From contig JAKAFQ010000048.1 of the NCBI GenBank assembly GCA_021817875.1, positions 1 to 13,387 of the forward strand: a stretch of DNA of 13,387 nucleotides, written 5' to 3'. Every line of letters starts with the position of its first letter. The first letter of the stretch is position 1. Both the position numbers and the translations under genes were made by a program. The notes beneath the pieces are model-generated. The model saw nothing but the letters and a program-made list of their open reading frames with translations. It made no database searches and was not told the origin of the DNA. Positions 6,356 through 12,577 of this stretch are shown piece after piece. This stretch comes from Pseudomonadota bacterium (lineage in GTDB: Bacteria; Pseudomonadota; Gammaproteobacteria; Steroidobacterales; Steroidobacteraceae).

Positions 6356-8449
6356 TCAGGCCACGTAGGTACCGTCGGCCTCGAGCCGCACCAACACGCC
6401 TGGCGGCAGCACCAGGGTGGTCATGCGTTCCTCGATGATGCAGGGACCCGCTACCGAGTCGCCGGCGCCGAGTCGCTCGCCATCGAACACCTCCACCTCC
6501 AGGAATCCGCCCAGCTCGGAGAAAAACGCCGGGCGCCGGTGCTTGAGGGCTCCGGCACTGCCGCCGAGGGAAGCGCCGATCCTCAGGGCCGGCGGCCCGA
6601 CCGTGCGCGCCACCGCGCAGAGATGCAGGCGCGCGATGACTGTCGGGTAACCGGGTTCGGCGTACCCGATGACGCGCTCGTGCCGGGCGTGGAAGCGCCG
6701 GATCGTCTCGGCGAGCGTCGGAGCGGTGAGTGGGCCATCCGGGACCGGGACGTTCTGCTCGCGGACCTGGCCGTAGTAGCGCATGTCCAGCGAGCGGCTG
6801 ATGACGACCTCGCTCGCGCGCGCTCCCTCGCGCTCGAGCGTCAGCCGCGCCTCACGTTCCATCTCCTCGAACAGGCCTTCCATCCGCCCGAGGTCCGCGT
6901 CCTGCGTCTCAGCGGCATACGGGCGCGTGTAGTCGTGCGTCAGGTCGGCGTGCATCATCCCGAATGCGCAGAACACCGGCGCCATGCGCGGCACGAAGAA
7001 CCCCTTCATGCCCACCTCGCGTGCCAACCGTGCCGCATGCAGCGCGCCGGCTCCGCCCGCGGCACACAGCGTGAACTCACGCGGATCGCAGCCGCGCCGG
7101 CTGAACATGATGTCGATCGCTCCAGCCATCTTCGCGTTGACGACGTCATGGATTGCGGCCGCGGCCTGCGGCAGCTCCAGCCCGAGGGGATCGGCGACCT
7201 GCTCGCGGATCACCGCCGCCGCGAGCTCCCGGTGCAGCCGGCGCTCGCCACCCAGAAAGAAGTCGCAGTCCAGGTAGCCGAGCACCAGGTTGGCATCGGT
7301 CACCGTCGGCAGCCGTCCACCCAGCCCGTAGCACGCCGGGCCCGGACGGGCGCCCGCGCTGGCCGGACCGACCTGCAGGCGGCCGTTGTTGTCGACGCTG
7401 GCGATGCTGCCACCGCCGGCCCCGACGGCGTTCACGTCGACGCTCGTGAGCCCGAATCTCTTACCGTCGATAATCTTTTTCCGGGTGACGTGCACCTGGC
7501 CATCATCGATGATCGAGATGTCGAAGCTCGTACCACCCATGTCGGTGGTCACGAGGTTGGTGATACCGCGAGGCCGGGCCAGGCGCAGGCCAAGGGCCGG
7601 TCCGGCCGCGGGACCGGAGATCAGCAGCGCGGCCGGGTTCTCGCACACGACATCGCCGCTCGCCACGCCGCCGTTGCTCTGCATGAAGGCAAGCTCGCCA
7701 CAGAAGCCGTTCGCGCCCAGCAGCTCGCCGATGCCGCGCACGAACTGCGTGGTCCTCGGCGCCACGTAGGCGCTGAACAGTGTCGTGCTCCAGCGCGAGA
7801 CCTCGCCCACGACGGGCAGCACGCGCGAGGACAGCGCCACGTGAGCCTCCGCGTACTCCTCCGCGAGGATGCGCGCGACGCGCTCCTCATGCGCGGGGTT
7901 CAGGTGCGAGAACAGCAGGTTGACCGCAATCGCCTCGACGTCCGTGCCGCGCAGGTAACGCGCGGCTTCGCGGACCTCGGAGTCCTGCAACGGCCGCAGC
8001 ACGCGGCCCTGGAAGTCGATGCGCTCATCCACCTCGACGACGAGGCGACGCGGGGCGAGCGGCTCCGGATAGGCGCTGCGGAAGGTAAACAGCTCGGCCG
8101 GCGTCGCCTTGCGGTCGCCCCCAAGGTCCGACTTGGCAACATGCAGGAAACTCAGGCGGTCGCGGAACCCCCGCGTGGTGATCGCCCCCGTGCGGGCGCC
8201 GCTGCGCGTGGCCACGATGTTGGTGGCGAGCGTGGTACCCAGGACGATCGTCCGCGTCGCGCCCAGCAGCACACCGAGCGGCATGCCCGCCCGCTGCGCC
8301 AGCAACTCGATGCACGTCAGGGTGCCGAGCCTGGGGTCCTGCGGCGTAGTGTCCGCCTTCGCGGTCCATTGCTGCCCGTCGTCGGCCAGCAGGATCCCGT
8401 CGGTGAAGGTCCCGCCACAATCGACTGATATTCGGAAGGAAGCCGGCAT
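6356..8449 (-). CDS. Hydantoinase A/oxoprolinase (HyuA) family subunit
   Basis: This 697-aa protein has the complete HyuA layout: the N-terminal hydantoinase/oxoprolinase ATPase segment with DCGGTFTDG (residues 10-18), FMQSNGGV, the actin-like DMGGTSFDIS phosphate loop (about residue 303), GAGGGSIA, RPGPACYG, and the later AAGGAGALHA. HyuA proteins use ATP to phosphorylate a carbonyl oxygen and activate the substrate for attack by the partner subunit. I place the start at the ATG (8449). The promoter -10 at 8501-8496 would start RNA near 8489, which makes the in-frame GTG at 8488 leaderless. It is the first gene of the operon hyuA-hyuB-oxidoreductase-tetR and is probably controlled by the operator at 8494-8512. 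Confidence 0.93.
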   Translation of the reverse strand: MPASFRISVDCGGTFTDGILLADDGQQWTAKADTTPQDPRLGTLTCIELLAQRAGMPLGVLLGATRTIVLGTTLATNIVATRSGARTGAITTRGFRDRLSFLHVAKSDLGGDRKATPAELFTFRSAYPEPLAPRRLVVEVDERIDFQGRVLRPLQDSEVREAARYLRGTDVEAIAVNLLFSHLNPAHEERVARILAEEYAEAHVALSSRVLPVVGEVSRWSTTLFSAYVAPRTTQFVRGIGELLGANGFCGELAFMQSNGGVASGDVVCENPAALLISGPAAGPALGLRLARPRGITNLVTTDMGGTSFDISIIDDGQVHVTRKKIIDGKRFGLTSVDVNAVGAGGGSIASVDNNGRLQVGPASAGARPGPACYGLGGRLPTVTDANLVLGYLDCDFFLGGERRLHRELAAAVIREQVADPLGLELPQAAAAIHDVVNAKMAGAIDIMFSRRGCDPREFTLCAAGGAGALHAARLAREVGMKGFFVPRMAPVFCAFGMMHADLTHDYTRPYAAETQDADLGRMEGLFEEMEREARLTLEREGARASEVVISRSLDMRYYGQVREQNVPVPDGPLTAPTLAETIRRFHARHERVIGYAEPGYPTVIARLHLCAVARTVGPPALRIGASLGGSAGALKHRRPAFFSELGGFLEVEVFDGERLGAGDSVAGPCIIEERMTTLVLPPGVLVRLEADGTYVA

Positions 8450-8493
8450 GTCCGTCCCCGGAACCACGAACGGCCGCAAGGCCGCCACTTAAT

Positions 8494-8512
8494 AAACTAT
8501 ACGGTACAGTTT
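8494..8512. promoter_or_regulatory. TetR-type palindromic operator (copy 2)
   Basis: AAACTATACGGTACAGTTT matches operator copy 1 at 18 of 19 positions; the single change is in the right arm. An extra half-site, TATACGGT, repeats at 8513-8520, 15 bp from the first. The site covers the -10 and part of the spacer of the hyuA promoter, an ideal place for a repressor to exclude RNA polymerase. Confidence 0.8.
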
Positions 8513-8524
8513 TATACGGTGCAA
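8496..8524 (-). promoter_or_regulatory. Sigma70 promoter of the hyuA-like operon
   Basis: The minus strand reads TTGCAC (-35, 8524-8519), 17 bp, then TATAGT (-10, 8501-8496). These are strong matches at ideal spacing, and the predicted start near 8489 gives a leader of about 40 nt before the ATG at 8449. The -10 is embedded in operator copy 2. Confidence 0.7.
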
Positions 8525-8543
8525 GCGCAGGATTGCGTGCACC
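8518..8543. repeat. Inverted repeat overlapping the hyuA -35
   Basis: GGTGCA (8518-8523) is mirrored by TGCACC (8538-8543), and the inner CGCA/TGCG also pair. The element begins in the -35 box and extends upstream, where a second regulator could bind. It may equally be chance in a GC-rich background. Confidence 0.35.
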
Positions 8544-8599
8544 CGTCGCCGACCACCATGGCGGGCCTTCTGCCGGGCCCGCAGGGGGACAAAGGACAC

Positions 8600-8908
8600 T
8601 AACGTCCATAGCTCCGTCGCAAAGCCGGCGGCCAGCGACCCTGCCTTCAGCAATCGGACAAGTTCCTCCCGCTGTGATTCAGACAGCCGTTCCGGGCGTC
8701 CGAAGTGCTCGCCTCGACGCAGCGCCTCCAGTCCGCCTTGCTGGCGCAGCCTCTCGCAGCGCATCACTGTCTGGCGTGAGACGTCCACCTGCCGTGCAAC
8801 CTCCGCTTGCGGGTGCCCCGCAGCCAGCAGCCTCGCCCCGCGTCGTCGGCGTCGCCCAAGCTCCTTGCGCTTCTCTGAGTGTCTCGTCGGTACCCCGAAT
8901 ATAACCAT
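8600..8908 (-). pseudogene. IS630-type transposase, N-terminal remnant
   Basis: The frame from 8908 encodes a basic start (KRKELGRRRRRGARLLAAG) and a helix-turn-helix (HPQAEVARQVDVSRQTVMRC). It then gives GLEALRRGEHFGRPERLSES and LVRLLKAGSLAAGFATELWT. This is the typical N-terminal winged-helix region of IS630-family transposases. Homology stops near 8600, and the DDE catalytic domain that should follow is absent; the frame simply runs on into the hyuA promoter region. The remnant lies just upstream of the operon promoter and marks the left limit of the mobile-element region. It can make no active transposase. Confidence 0.75.
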
Positions 8909-8917
8909 TCCGGGTAC
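8890..8917. repeat. Imperfect inverted repeat at the IS630 remnant start
   Basis: Eleven-base arms GTACCCCGAAT and ATTCCGGGTAC pair with one mismatch around a six-base loop. The repeat spans the first codons of the IS630 remnant. It could be an element end or a junction structure; no matching partner was found elsewhere in the window. Confidence 0.35.
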
Positions 8918-8966
8918 TTGGACCCCAGGAAGCCGAAAAAGTGGGCTCTGTTAAGAAACGAGTGGG

Positions 8967-9337
8967 CTATGCCGCCAGGTAAGGGTTGATCCTGGAGAAG
9001 TCGCGCCTTCCGGCAATGAGGAAGATGATCATCCGGATCGTGCGGAAGCGCCGTACCCGCGAGCCTTGCGCTTGGCGGTCTGGAACAGGCCGTTGATGGC
9101 CTCGAGGAAGCCATTGGTCTGCCGAGAAGTCACCCAGGCGAGGATGCCCTCGAGATGAGCGCGGACCATCTGAGCGACCTCCTTCATCGGATCGATCTTC
9201 GAGCGCAGTACGTTGCTGCACCAGCGATTGAGCAGCAGGTGCACGACGTTCGGCTGCTTGCGGGTGAGAATGTCGCGCAGCTGTTCTCGGTAGTGCCAGG
9301 CCCGGGCGGTGCGCGTCGTGGTCATGCGAGCGAGGCG
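8967..9337 (-). pseudogene. ISL3-type transposase, C-terminal remnant, frameshifted
   Basis: The N-terminal part of the remnant reads ARAWHYREQLRDILTRK, then AHLEGILAWVTSRQTNGFLE and AINGLFQTAKRKARGY. After a one-base shift near 9055-9060 it continues RRFRTIRMIIFLIAGRRDFS to a stop at 8967. These are hallmark C-terminal segments of ISL3-family transposases. The 5' part is missing because the IS21-type end begins at 9338. GGCTCTGTTAAGAAACG just outside the stop (8944-8960) resembles an ISL3 terminal repeat (GGCTCTT...), a weak suggestion of the element's right end. The gene is dead. Confidence 0.8.
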
Positions 9338-9382
9338 TGGCGCGACAATCAGGGTGAGAGTGCGCGACAATCAAGGTGAGAG
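9338..9382. repeat. Tandem terminal repeats of an IS21-type element
   Basis: Two adjacent 22-23-bp repeats share GCGCGACAATCA-GGTGAGAG with one internal difference (AGGG versus AAGG). They start at 9338 and 9361, each beginning TG. A degenerate third GACAAT follows near 9397. IS21-family ends characteristically carry several short tandem transposase-binding repeats and begin TG/end CA. The repeats lie downstream of the istB fragment and abut the broken ISL3 gene, so 9338 is the likely outer tip of the IS21 element. Confidence 0.65.
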
Positions 9383-9513
9383 GCGGTGTCGCGGCCCGAC
9401 AATGACGCCAAGTTGTGTTGCTGTTGACAAGAGCAATCGACGGGACATTCTGTTGGCGACGGGACGCGGCGCGACACGAAGGTGTGAAGGCGCGGGATGG
9501 GATTCCCGGGGAA

Positions 9514-9541
9514 GCGCCCGACACGTCCGTGTGCCGGGCGC
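9514..9541. terminator. Stem-loop downstream of the small IS21 ORF
   Basis: GCGCCCGACAC and GTGT-GC-CGGGCGC pair around a GTCC loop, with a two-base bulge. It lies just past the 9551 stop of the minus-strand ORF. No U-tract follows, so intrinsic termination is uncertain. Confidence 0.3.
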
Positions 9542-9550
9542 GGTAGGTGG

Positions 9551-9783
9551 TTAGTCGGTGCCGTCCTCCTGCCAGCCGTTGCGTTGCACGCGCAGTGCCG
9601 CTGCGGTCCATGTAGGGGCCAGGCGATCGTCCCCCAGGCGCGCTGGATGGAATCGTAACGATCGAGGACGACGGCGCCGGCGATGCGCTCGCCGCTCGAG
9701 AGCACGCCGAAGCGTGTAGCGTCGGCGAGGAACATGCGGACTTTCTTGAGGATTTGCCGTGCAGCGGCGTCGAGTTCGGTCAT
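9551..9783 (-). pseudogene. Small IS21-associated third ORF, frameshifted
   Basis: The ATG at 9783 overlaps the istB stop (ATGA) and has an AGGAG sequence 8 nt upstream. The reading starts MTELDAAARQILKKVRMFLA and continues ATRFGVLSSGERIAGAVVLD, then RYDSIQRAWGTI. A shift near 9635 moves the sensible reading to another frame, LAPTWTAAALRVQRNGWQED, which ends at a TAA at 9551. No known domain is recognised. It appears to be an accessory ORF downstream of istB in one IS21 lineage. The two-frame reconstruction rests on protein-like composition and vague recall of similar small proteins, not on a search. Confidence 0.5.
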
Positions 9784-9949
9784 TGGCGGTTCTCCTGCGC
9801 CGAAACGGGTTCCTCAGGCTTCACCCCTCGCTGAGGGTTATCAGGCGGCGGGGCGACGCCGGTGTTCTTCGGTGTGGCGTAATGAGCGGGCCGTCCCGCT
9901 CCGTGCTTGCGCTCGATGGCTGCGCGGCGCCTGTAGCTCTCGACGTTCA
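9780..9949 (-). pseudogene. istB C-terminal fragment (IS21 helper ATPase)
   Basis: The fragment reads MNVESYRRRAAIERKHGAGR and then PAHYATPKNTG, a typical C-terminal tail of an IS21 IstB subgroup. It ends at a TGA overlapping the next ATG. The segment that should precede it, MTLAAVDRLVRHATIF, lies 2.6 kb away at 12578-12623 on the same strand. This shows that the intervening unit split one istB gene. IstB is the AAA+ helper that activates the IstA transposase; this copy is inactive. Confidence 0.75.
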
Positions 9950-11553
9950 TCGATACCAAGGGAACGCAAACCGTCTTTGCTTGACAGACGTTCTCCGGGT
10001 GGCTGCGGAGGGCCGTCCAAGGGGATACGAAGCCTGATCTCGACTTGCCAGCCCTTGACCAGGACTTGCTCGACAACGAGACGCAGAAGCTGTTGCCGTT
10101 GCTCGAAATTCAGCTGATCGATCGTAGCGACGATCTTCTCGGCAAATCCCACGATACGTTGCCGCAAGCGGTTCTTTTGACCCAGTTCTTTGCGTTCACG
10201 GATGAGCGCTTCTCGCTGGGTCTCGAGTGCGCGTCGCCGAGCATCCAGCTCCTTTCCCCGAGGCAGTAAGTCGTGCTGCTCTATGAAACCGGCTTGATAC
10301 AGATCCGCCACGCGGCGACGCTCGGCGCAAACGGCGTCAATCTTTCGGCCGAGACGAGTGAGCTCAGCGGCGAGCAGCTCATCCCCCGAAGGCTTGCGAT
10401 GCGTGGCTACTGCATCCTGGCCGGCGAGCAGCGTCTGCGGCTGTAGTAAGGCAGCACGCACCTGCTCGAAAACGAACGCGTCGAGTTCATCGGCGCGAAC
10501 GTTACGCTCGGGGCAACGTCGATGCTCGCCCATTGCGCGCAATGGGTCATGATTGGCACAGTAGTAGTAGCGGTGGACGGTGCCGTTGCGTCCACGCATT
10601 TTATGGCAAGACACCCTGACATGACAGTGACCGCATTTGAGCAAGCCTCTCAGCAACCAATGCCCCGCTTGCGCACGACGCGGGCTCCAGTTGGAGTTGT
10701 CGCGGCTGACTCGCTGCGCCGCTTCGAAGATCTCCTCGCTCACAATCGGGGGGACCGGGATCGCGATCCATTGCTCACGCGGACGCCGCACCTGATGGGT
10801 GCCTTTCTTTGCTCGACGGGAAGCGACGGATTCTGTGCGGTTGAAGTACGTGCGCCCGACGTACGCTTCGTTGCGCAGAAGCCGCCCAATAGTGGAACAA
10901 CCCCAAATGTCCCTCCCACTCGGAGAAGGAATGCTGTCGTCGTTCAAGTGTCGCGTAATTTGTCGAATCGACACGTTTTGGTTTACATAGTCCTCGAAGA
11001 TGCGGCGTACCACGCTTGCCTCAGGCTCATAGATTTCCAGGTGCGCGGCTTGCGCCGCCGTTCGAGGGATGCGCCGGTAGCCATAAGAACACTTCCAGGC
11101 AATCACCTCACCGGCCCGCGAGCGCCAGAGTTTTCCGCGCCGATAACGCTCCGCGATCTTGGCGCGCTCGTATTCGGCGATTACTCCCTGCACCTGTTGC
11201 AGCAGTTGCGTCTGGGGATCATTGTTGAGTTGCGGCGTATCGTGAAACAACACTGTGACGCCGCAGCGAGCCAGCTCGTCGAGGACGATCACCTGATACG
11301 CATAGACACGGGCGAGGCGATCCGGCGACAGACACCACACCGCCTCGATTTTCCCGGCCTCGGCGGCGTCGCGCATCGCATCCAGTCCGGGACGATCCAA
11401 CCGCGCACCCGAACAGCCGTCGTCGCGGTACTCCGCAATCAGCTGATGCCCTTCCGCCACCACTCGCTTGCGCAGCACCTCGAGCTGCGAGCCGATGGTG
11501 CCGCGTGCTTCCTGGGCTTCGGTAGACACTCTGGCATAGATGGCGACTCTCAT
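9841..11553 (-). CDS. Large serine recombinase
   Basis: This ~570-aa protein has an N-terminal serine-recombinase catalytic domain. MRVAIYARVSTEAQ carries Ser10 as the nucleophile and Arg8, followed by DDGCSGARLDRPGLDAM and CLSPDRLARVYAYQ. After it come a 'recombinase' domain (about 160-300), a zinc ribbon (KCGHC...YYYC...RRC, about 310-350), and a charged coiled coil (about 415-475). This is the layout of large serine integrases and transposases, which exchange DNA through 2-bp staggered cuts and a phosphoserine link. The second of two adjacent ATGs is chosen because GAGGAG is better spaced from it. The 98-aa ORF's stop overlaps the start region (ATGATGA). The last ~36 residues are encoded by DNA beyond the terminal repeat, on the istB fragment, so the tail is accidental. 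The catalytic core looks intact. Confidence 0.93.
   Translation of the reverse strand: MRVAIYARVSTEAQEARGTIGSQLEVLRKRVVAEGHQLIAEYRDDGCSGARLDRPGLDAMRDAAEAGKIEAVWCLSPDRLARVYAYQVIVLDELARCGVTVLFHDTPQLNNDPQTQLLQQVQGVIAEYERAKIAERYRRGKLWRSRAGEVIAWKCSYGYRRIPRTAAQAAHLEIYEPEASVVRRIFEDYVNQNVSIRQITRHLNDDSIPSPSGRDIWGCSTIGRLLRNEAYVGRTYFNRTESVASRRAKKGTHQVRRPREQWIAIPVPPIVSEEIFEAAQRVSRDNSNWSPRRAQAGHWLLRGLLKCGHCHVRVSCHKMRGRNGTVHRYYYCANHDPLRAMGEHRRCPERNVRADELDAFVFEQVRAALLQPQTLLAGQDAVATHRKPSGDELLAAELTRLGRKIDAVCAERRRVADLYQAGFIEQHDLLPRGKELDARRRALETQREALIRERKELGQKNRLRQRIVGFAEKIVATIDQLNFEQRQQLLRLVVEQVLVKGWQVEIRLRIPLDGPPQPPGERLSSKDGLRSLGIDERRELQAPRSHRAQARSGTARSLRHTEEHRRRPAA
9950..9970. repeat. Terminal inverted repeat, left end
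   Basis: A 21-bp sequence beginning TCGATACCAAGGGAACG is the exact reverse complement of 12557-12577. On the minus strand it encodes the recombinase residues GLRSLGI. It marks the junction with the istB C-terminal fragment. The outermost TCGA may belong partly to the target. Confidence 0.85.
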
Positions 11554-11849
11554 CATGCGCTCCTCTCGATCGCGATGATCTCGCTCGAGGCGAGGATCAG
11601 CTCATAGCTCGCCGCCAGCACCTCCAAGCGCGGATCGGCGTAAGGCGTCCAGGCGGGCCGCTGCGCCCCGACCACAGCGGCAGTGTAGACCGGTTCGGTA
11701 CTCGGCCAGGCGATCAATCCCGCCAGGCCGCGCCGCGCGAACCGGGCTGCGGCCAGGCAGTCGAGGGCGCCGCCCGCCAGCACTGCTTCGCGCAACGCCT
11801 CGTAATCTGCTTGAGATGGTTCACCGACCGGCCAGAATCGCTGGCTCAA
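11553..11849 (-). CDS. Recombinase-associated small protein, 98 aa
   Basis: The frame opens at a TTG (11849) that overlaps the HTH gene's TGA as TTGA and ends at a TGA overlapping the recombinase start. It reads RFWPVGEPSQADYEALREAV, then LDCLAAARFARRGLAGLIAW and WTPYADPRLEVLAASYELIL, with balanced, protein-like composition and a likely all-helical fold. No catalytic motif or known domain is recognised. Its place between the HTH protein and the recombinase, with overlaps at both ends, suggests a directionality or targeting accessory factor. The non-ATG start and absence of a clear Shine-Dalgarno leave the alternative that it is the C-terminal part of the HTH protein after a frameshift. Confidence 0.6.
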   Translation of the reverse strand: MSQRFWPVGEPSQADYEALREAVLAGGALDCLAAARFARRGLAGLIAWPSTEPVYTAAVVGAQRPAWTPYADPRLEVLAASYELILASSEIIAIERSA

Positions 11850-12274
11850 CGCCGCGCTCGCTCGACAGTGCGTCGATGCAGGCTCAGGCCAAAGCGCTCC
11901 TCGATCTGCGCGGCCAGTTGTGCTCCGGACAACGTGGGATCCGCTGAGCTGAGAAACTGGATTACTTCTGGTGTGAGCTTGACTGGACCGCGGCGACCGC
12001 GTCGTTCGTCGAGCAGACCGCGCATCCCCGCTTCCTCGAAGGCTTCCATGATCAGGTAGAACGCTGCGCGCGAATACCCATGCTGTTCGGCGACGGCGGT
12101 GGCCGTGAGCCCCTCGACCACATGGGCGCGCAGCATCTCGTACTTCACTTGCACTTTGTCGGCAGAGAGGAAGAACGGCTCGCGGCCGGTGAAGAGCGGC
12201 GCAGTTACTGTCTCTGGCCTGGGATGCAATAATCCCAGCTGCTCCAGGAGCCGACGTCGTGTAGTAGTACTCAT
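11846..12274 (-). CDS. Helix-turn-helix protein of the recombinase element
   Basis: This 142-aa protein has a transposase-like HTH region at about residues 48-92 (EMLRAHVVEGLTATAVAEQH, GYSRAAFYLIMEAFEEAG, MRGLLDERRGRRGPVKLTPE). A second small DNA-binding unit follows near the C-terminus (AQIEERFGLSLHRRTVERAR). The fold resembles the HTH_29/HTH_32 halves of IS481/IS630-type transposases, but there is no catalytic domain. It is the first gene of the three-gene operon, 17 bp from a good promoter. It probably recognises element ends or regulates the operon; that role is inferred. The neighbouring ORF overlaps its TGA. Confidence 0.75.
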   Translation of the reverse strand: MSTTTRRRLLEQLGLLHPRPETVTAPLFTGREPFFLSADKVQVKYEMLRAHVVEGLTATAVAEQHGYSRAAFYLIMEAFEEAGMRGLLDERRGRRGPVKLTPEVIQFLSSADPTLSGAQLAAQIEERFGLSLHRRTVERARR

Positions 12275-12290
12275 GGCTCGCCTTCAGAGT

Positions 12291-12319
12291 AGTGTACCAA
12301 AGGTCGTCCAGACTGTCTA
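12291..12319 (-). promoter_or_regulatory. Promoter of the recombinase operon
   Basis: The minus strand shows TAGACA (12319-12314), 17 bp, then TACACT (12296-12291) preceded by TGG, an extended -10 feature. Predicted transcription starts about 10 nt before the HTH gene's ATG at 12274. Confidence 0.55.
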
Positions 12320-12415
12320 CTAGCGTCCGCCGCGATACCGGCATGTCTACCTGGAACCACACAAATTACACGCTCAGGTGCCGCGCCGTACCGATATATC
12401 TGCTACTTCTGCTTA

Positions 12416-12445
12416 TGACGCGGCGGACAACGCTTGACGCGGCGG
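12416..12445. repeat. Direct repeat in the element's non-coding end
   Basis: The 11-mer TGACGCGGCGG occurs at 12416-12426 and 12435-12445, 19 bp apart start to start. It lies in the ~280-bp non-coding stretch between the HTH gene and the terminal repeat. It could bind the element's HTH protein. The rest of 12320-12556 holds no recognisable gene. Confidence 0.4.
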
Positions 12446-12556
12446 CGCTCATTACTAGACAGTTTTAACGCCTTCGGTCGGTTTCTGCGGTGCCATGGGT
12501 GTAGATAAAGACCCGCAGCGCGAGCGTCTGCTGTCAGTGATACTGTGAACGGCAGC

Positions 12557-12577
12557 TTTGCGTTCCCTTGGTATCGA
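12557..12577. repeat. Terminal inverted repeat, right end
   Basis: This is the exact reverse complement of 9950-9970 over 21 bp (starts TTTGCGTTCCCTTGG). It directly follows, in minus-strand order, the istB segment ending HATIF. Next to both repeats, inside the element, lies a TGACAG motif (9982-9987, and inverted at 12531-12536). Confidence 0.85.

Larger units (their letters stand above)
9950..12577 (-). mobile_element. Serine-recombinase transposon-like element with 21-bp inverted repeats
   Basis: This 2,628-bp unit is bounded by perfect 21-bp inverted repeats and interrupts an IS21 istB gene. Upstream of it (12578-12623) lies MTLAAVDRLVRHATIF and downstream (9780-9949) lies MNVESYRRRAAIERK, adjacent segments of IstB. 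Its cargo is only the mobility operon: HTH protein, 98-aa protein, large serine recombinase. Joining the repeats would give a near-perfect palindrome around TATCGATA, so the crossover could be the central CG dinucleotide, as expected for a serine recombinase. The flanks do not fix the target duplication exactly: a CG or CGAT duplication fits the bases, but restoring the istB frame as I remember the family needs two more bases. I know no established name for it. Confidence 0.75.

Noticed and set aside
5246..8428. A 1060-codon open frame on the plus strand opposite hyuA and hyuB
   Set aside because: It is antisense to two genes with clear family motifs, has His/Arg/Gly-rich composition typical of reverse-frame reading in GC-rich DNA, and shows no domain.
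9338..9382. Tandem repeats considered as a CRISPR array
   Set aside because: There are only two adjacent copies with no spacers, and the position fits an IS21 end.
9349..9783. A single 144-aa reading of the small IS21 ORF
   Set aside because: After about residue 50 the protein loses sense, while another frame continues plausibly to a stop at 9551. The longer reading also runs into the IS21 terminal repeats.
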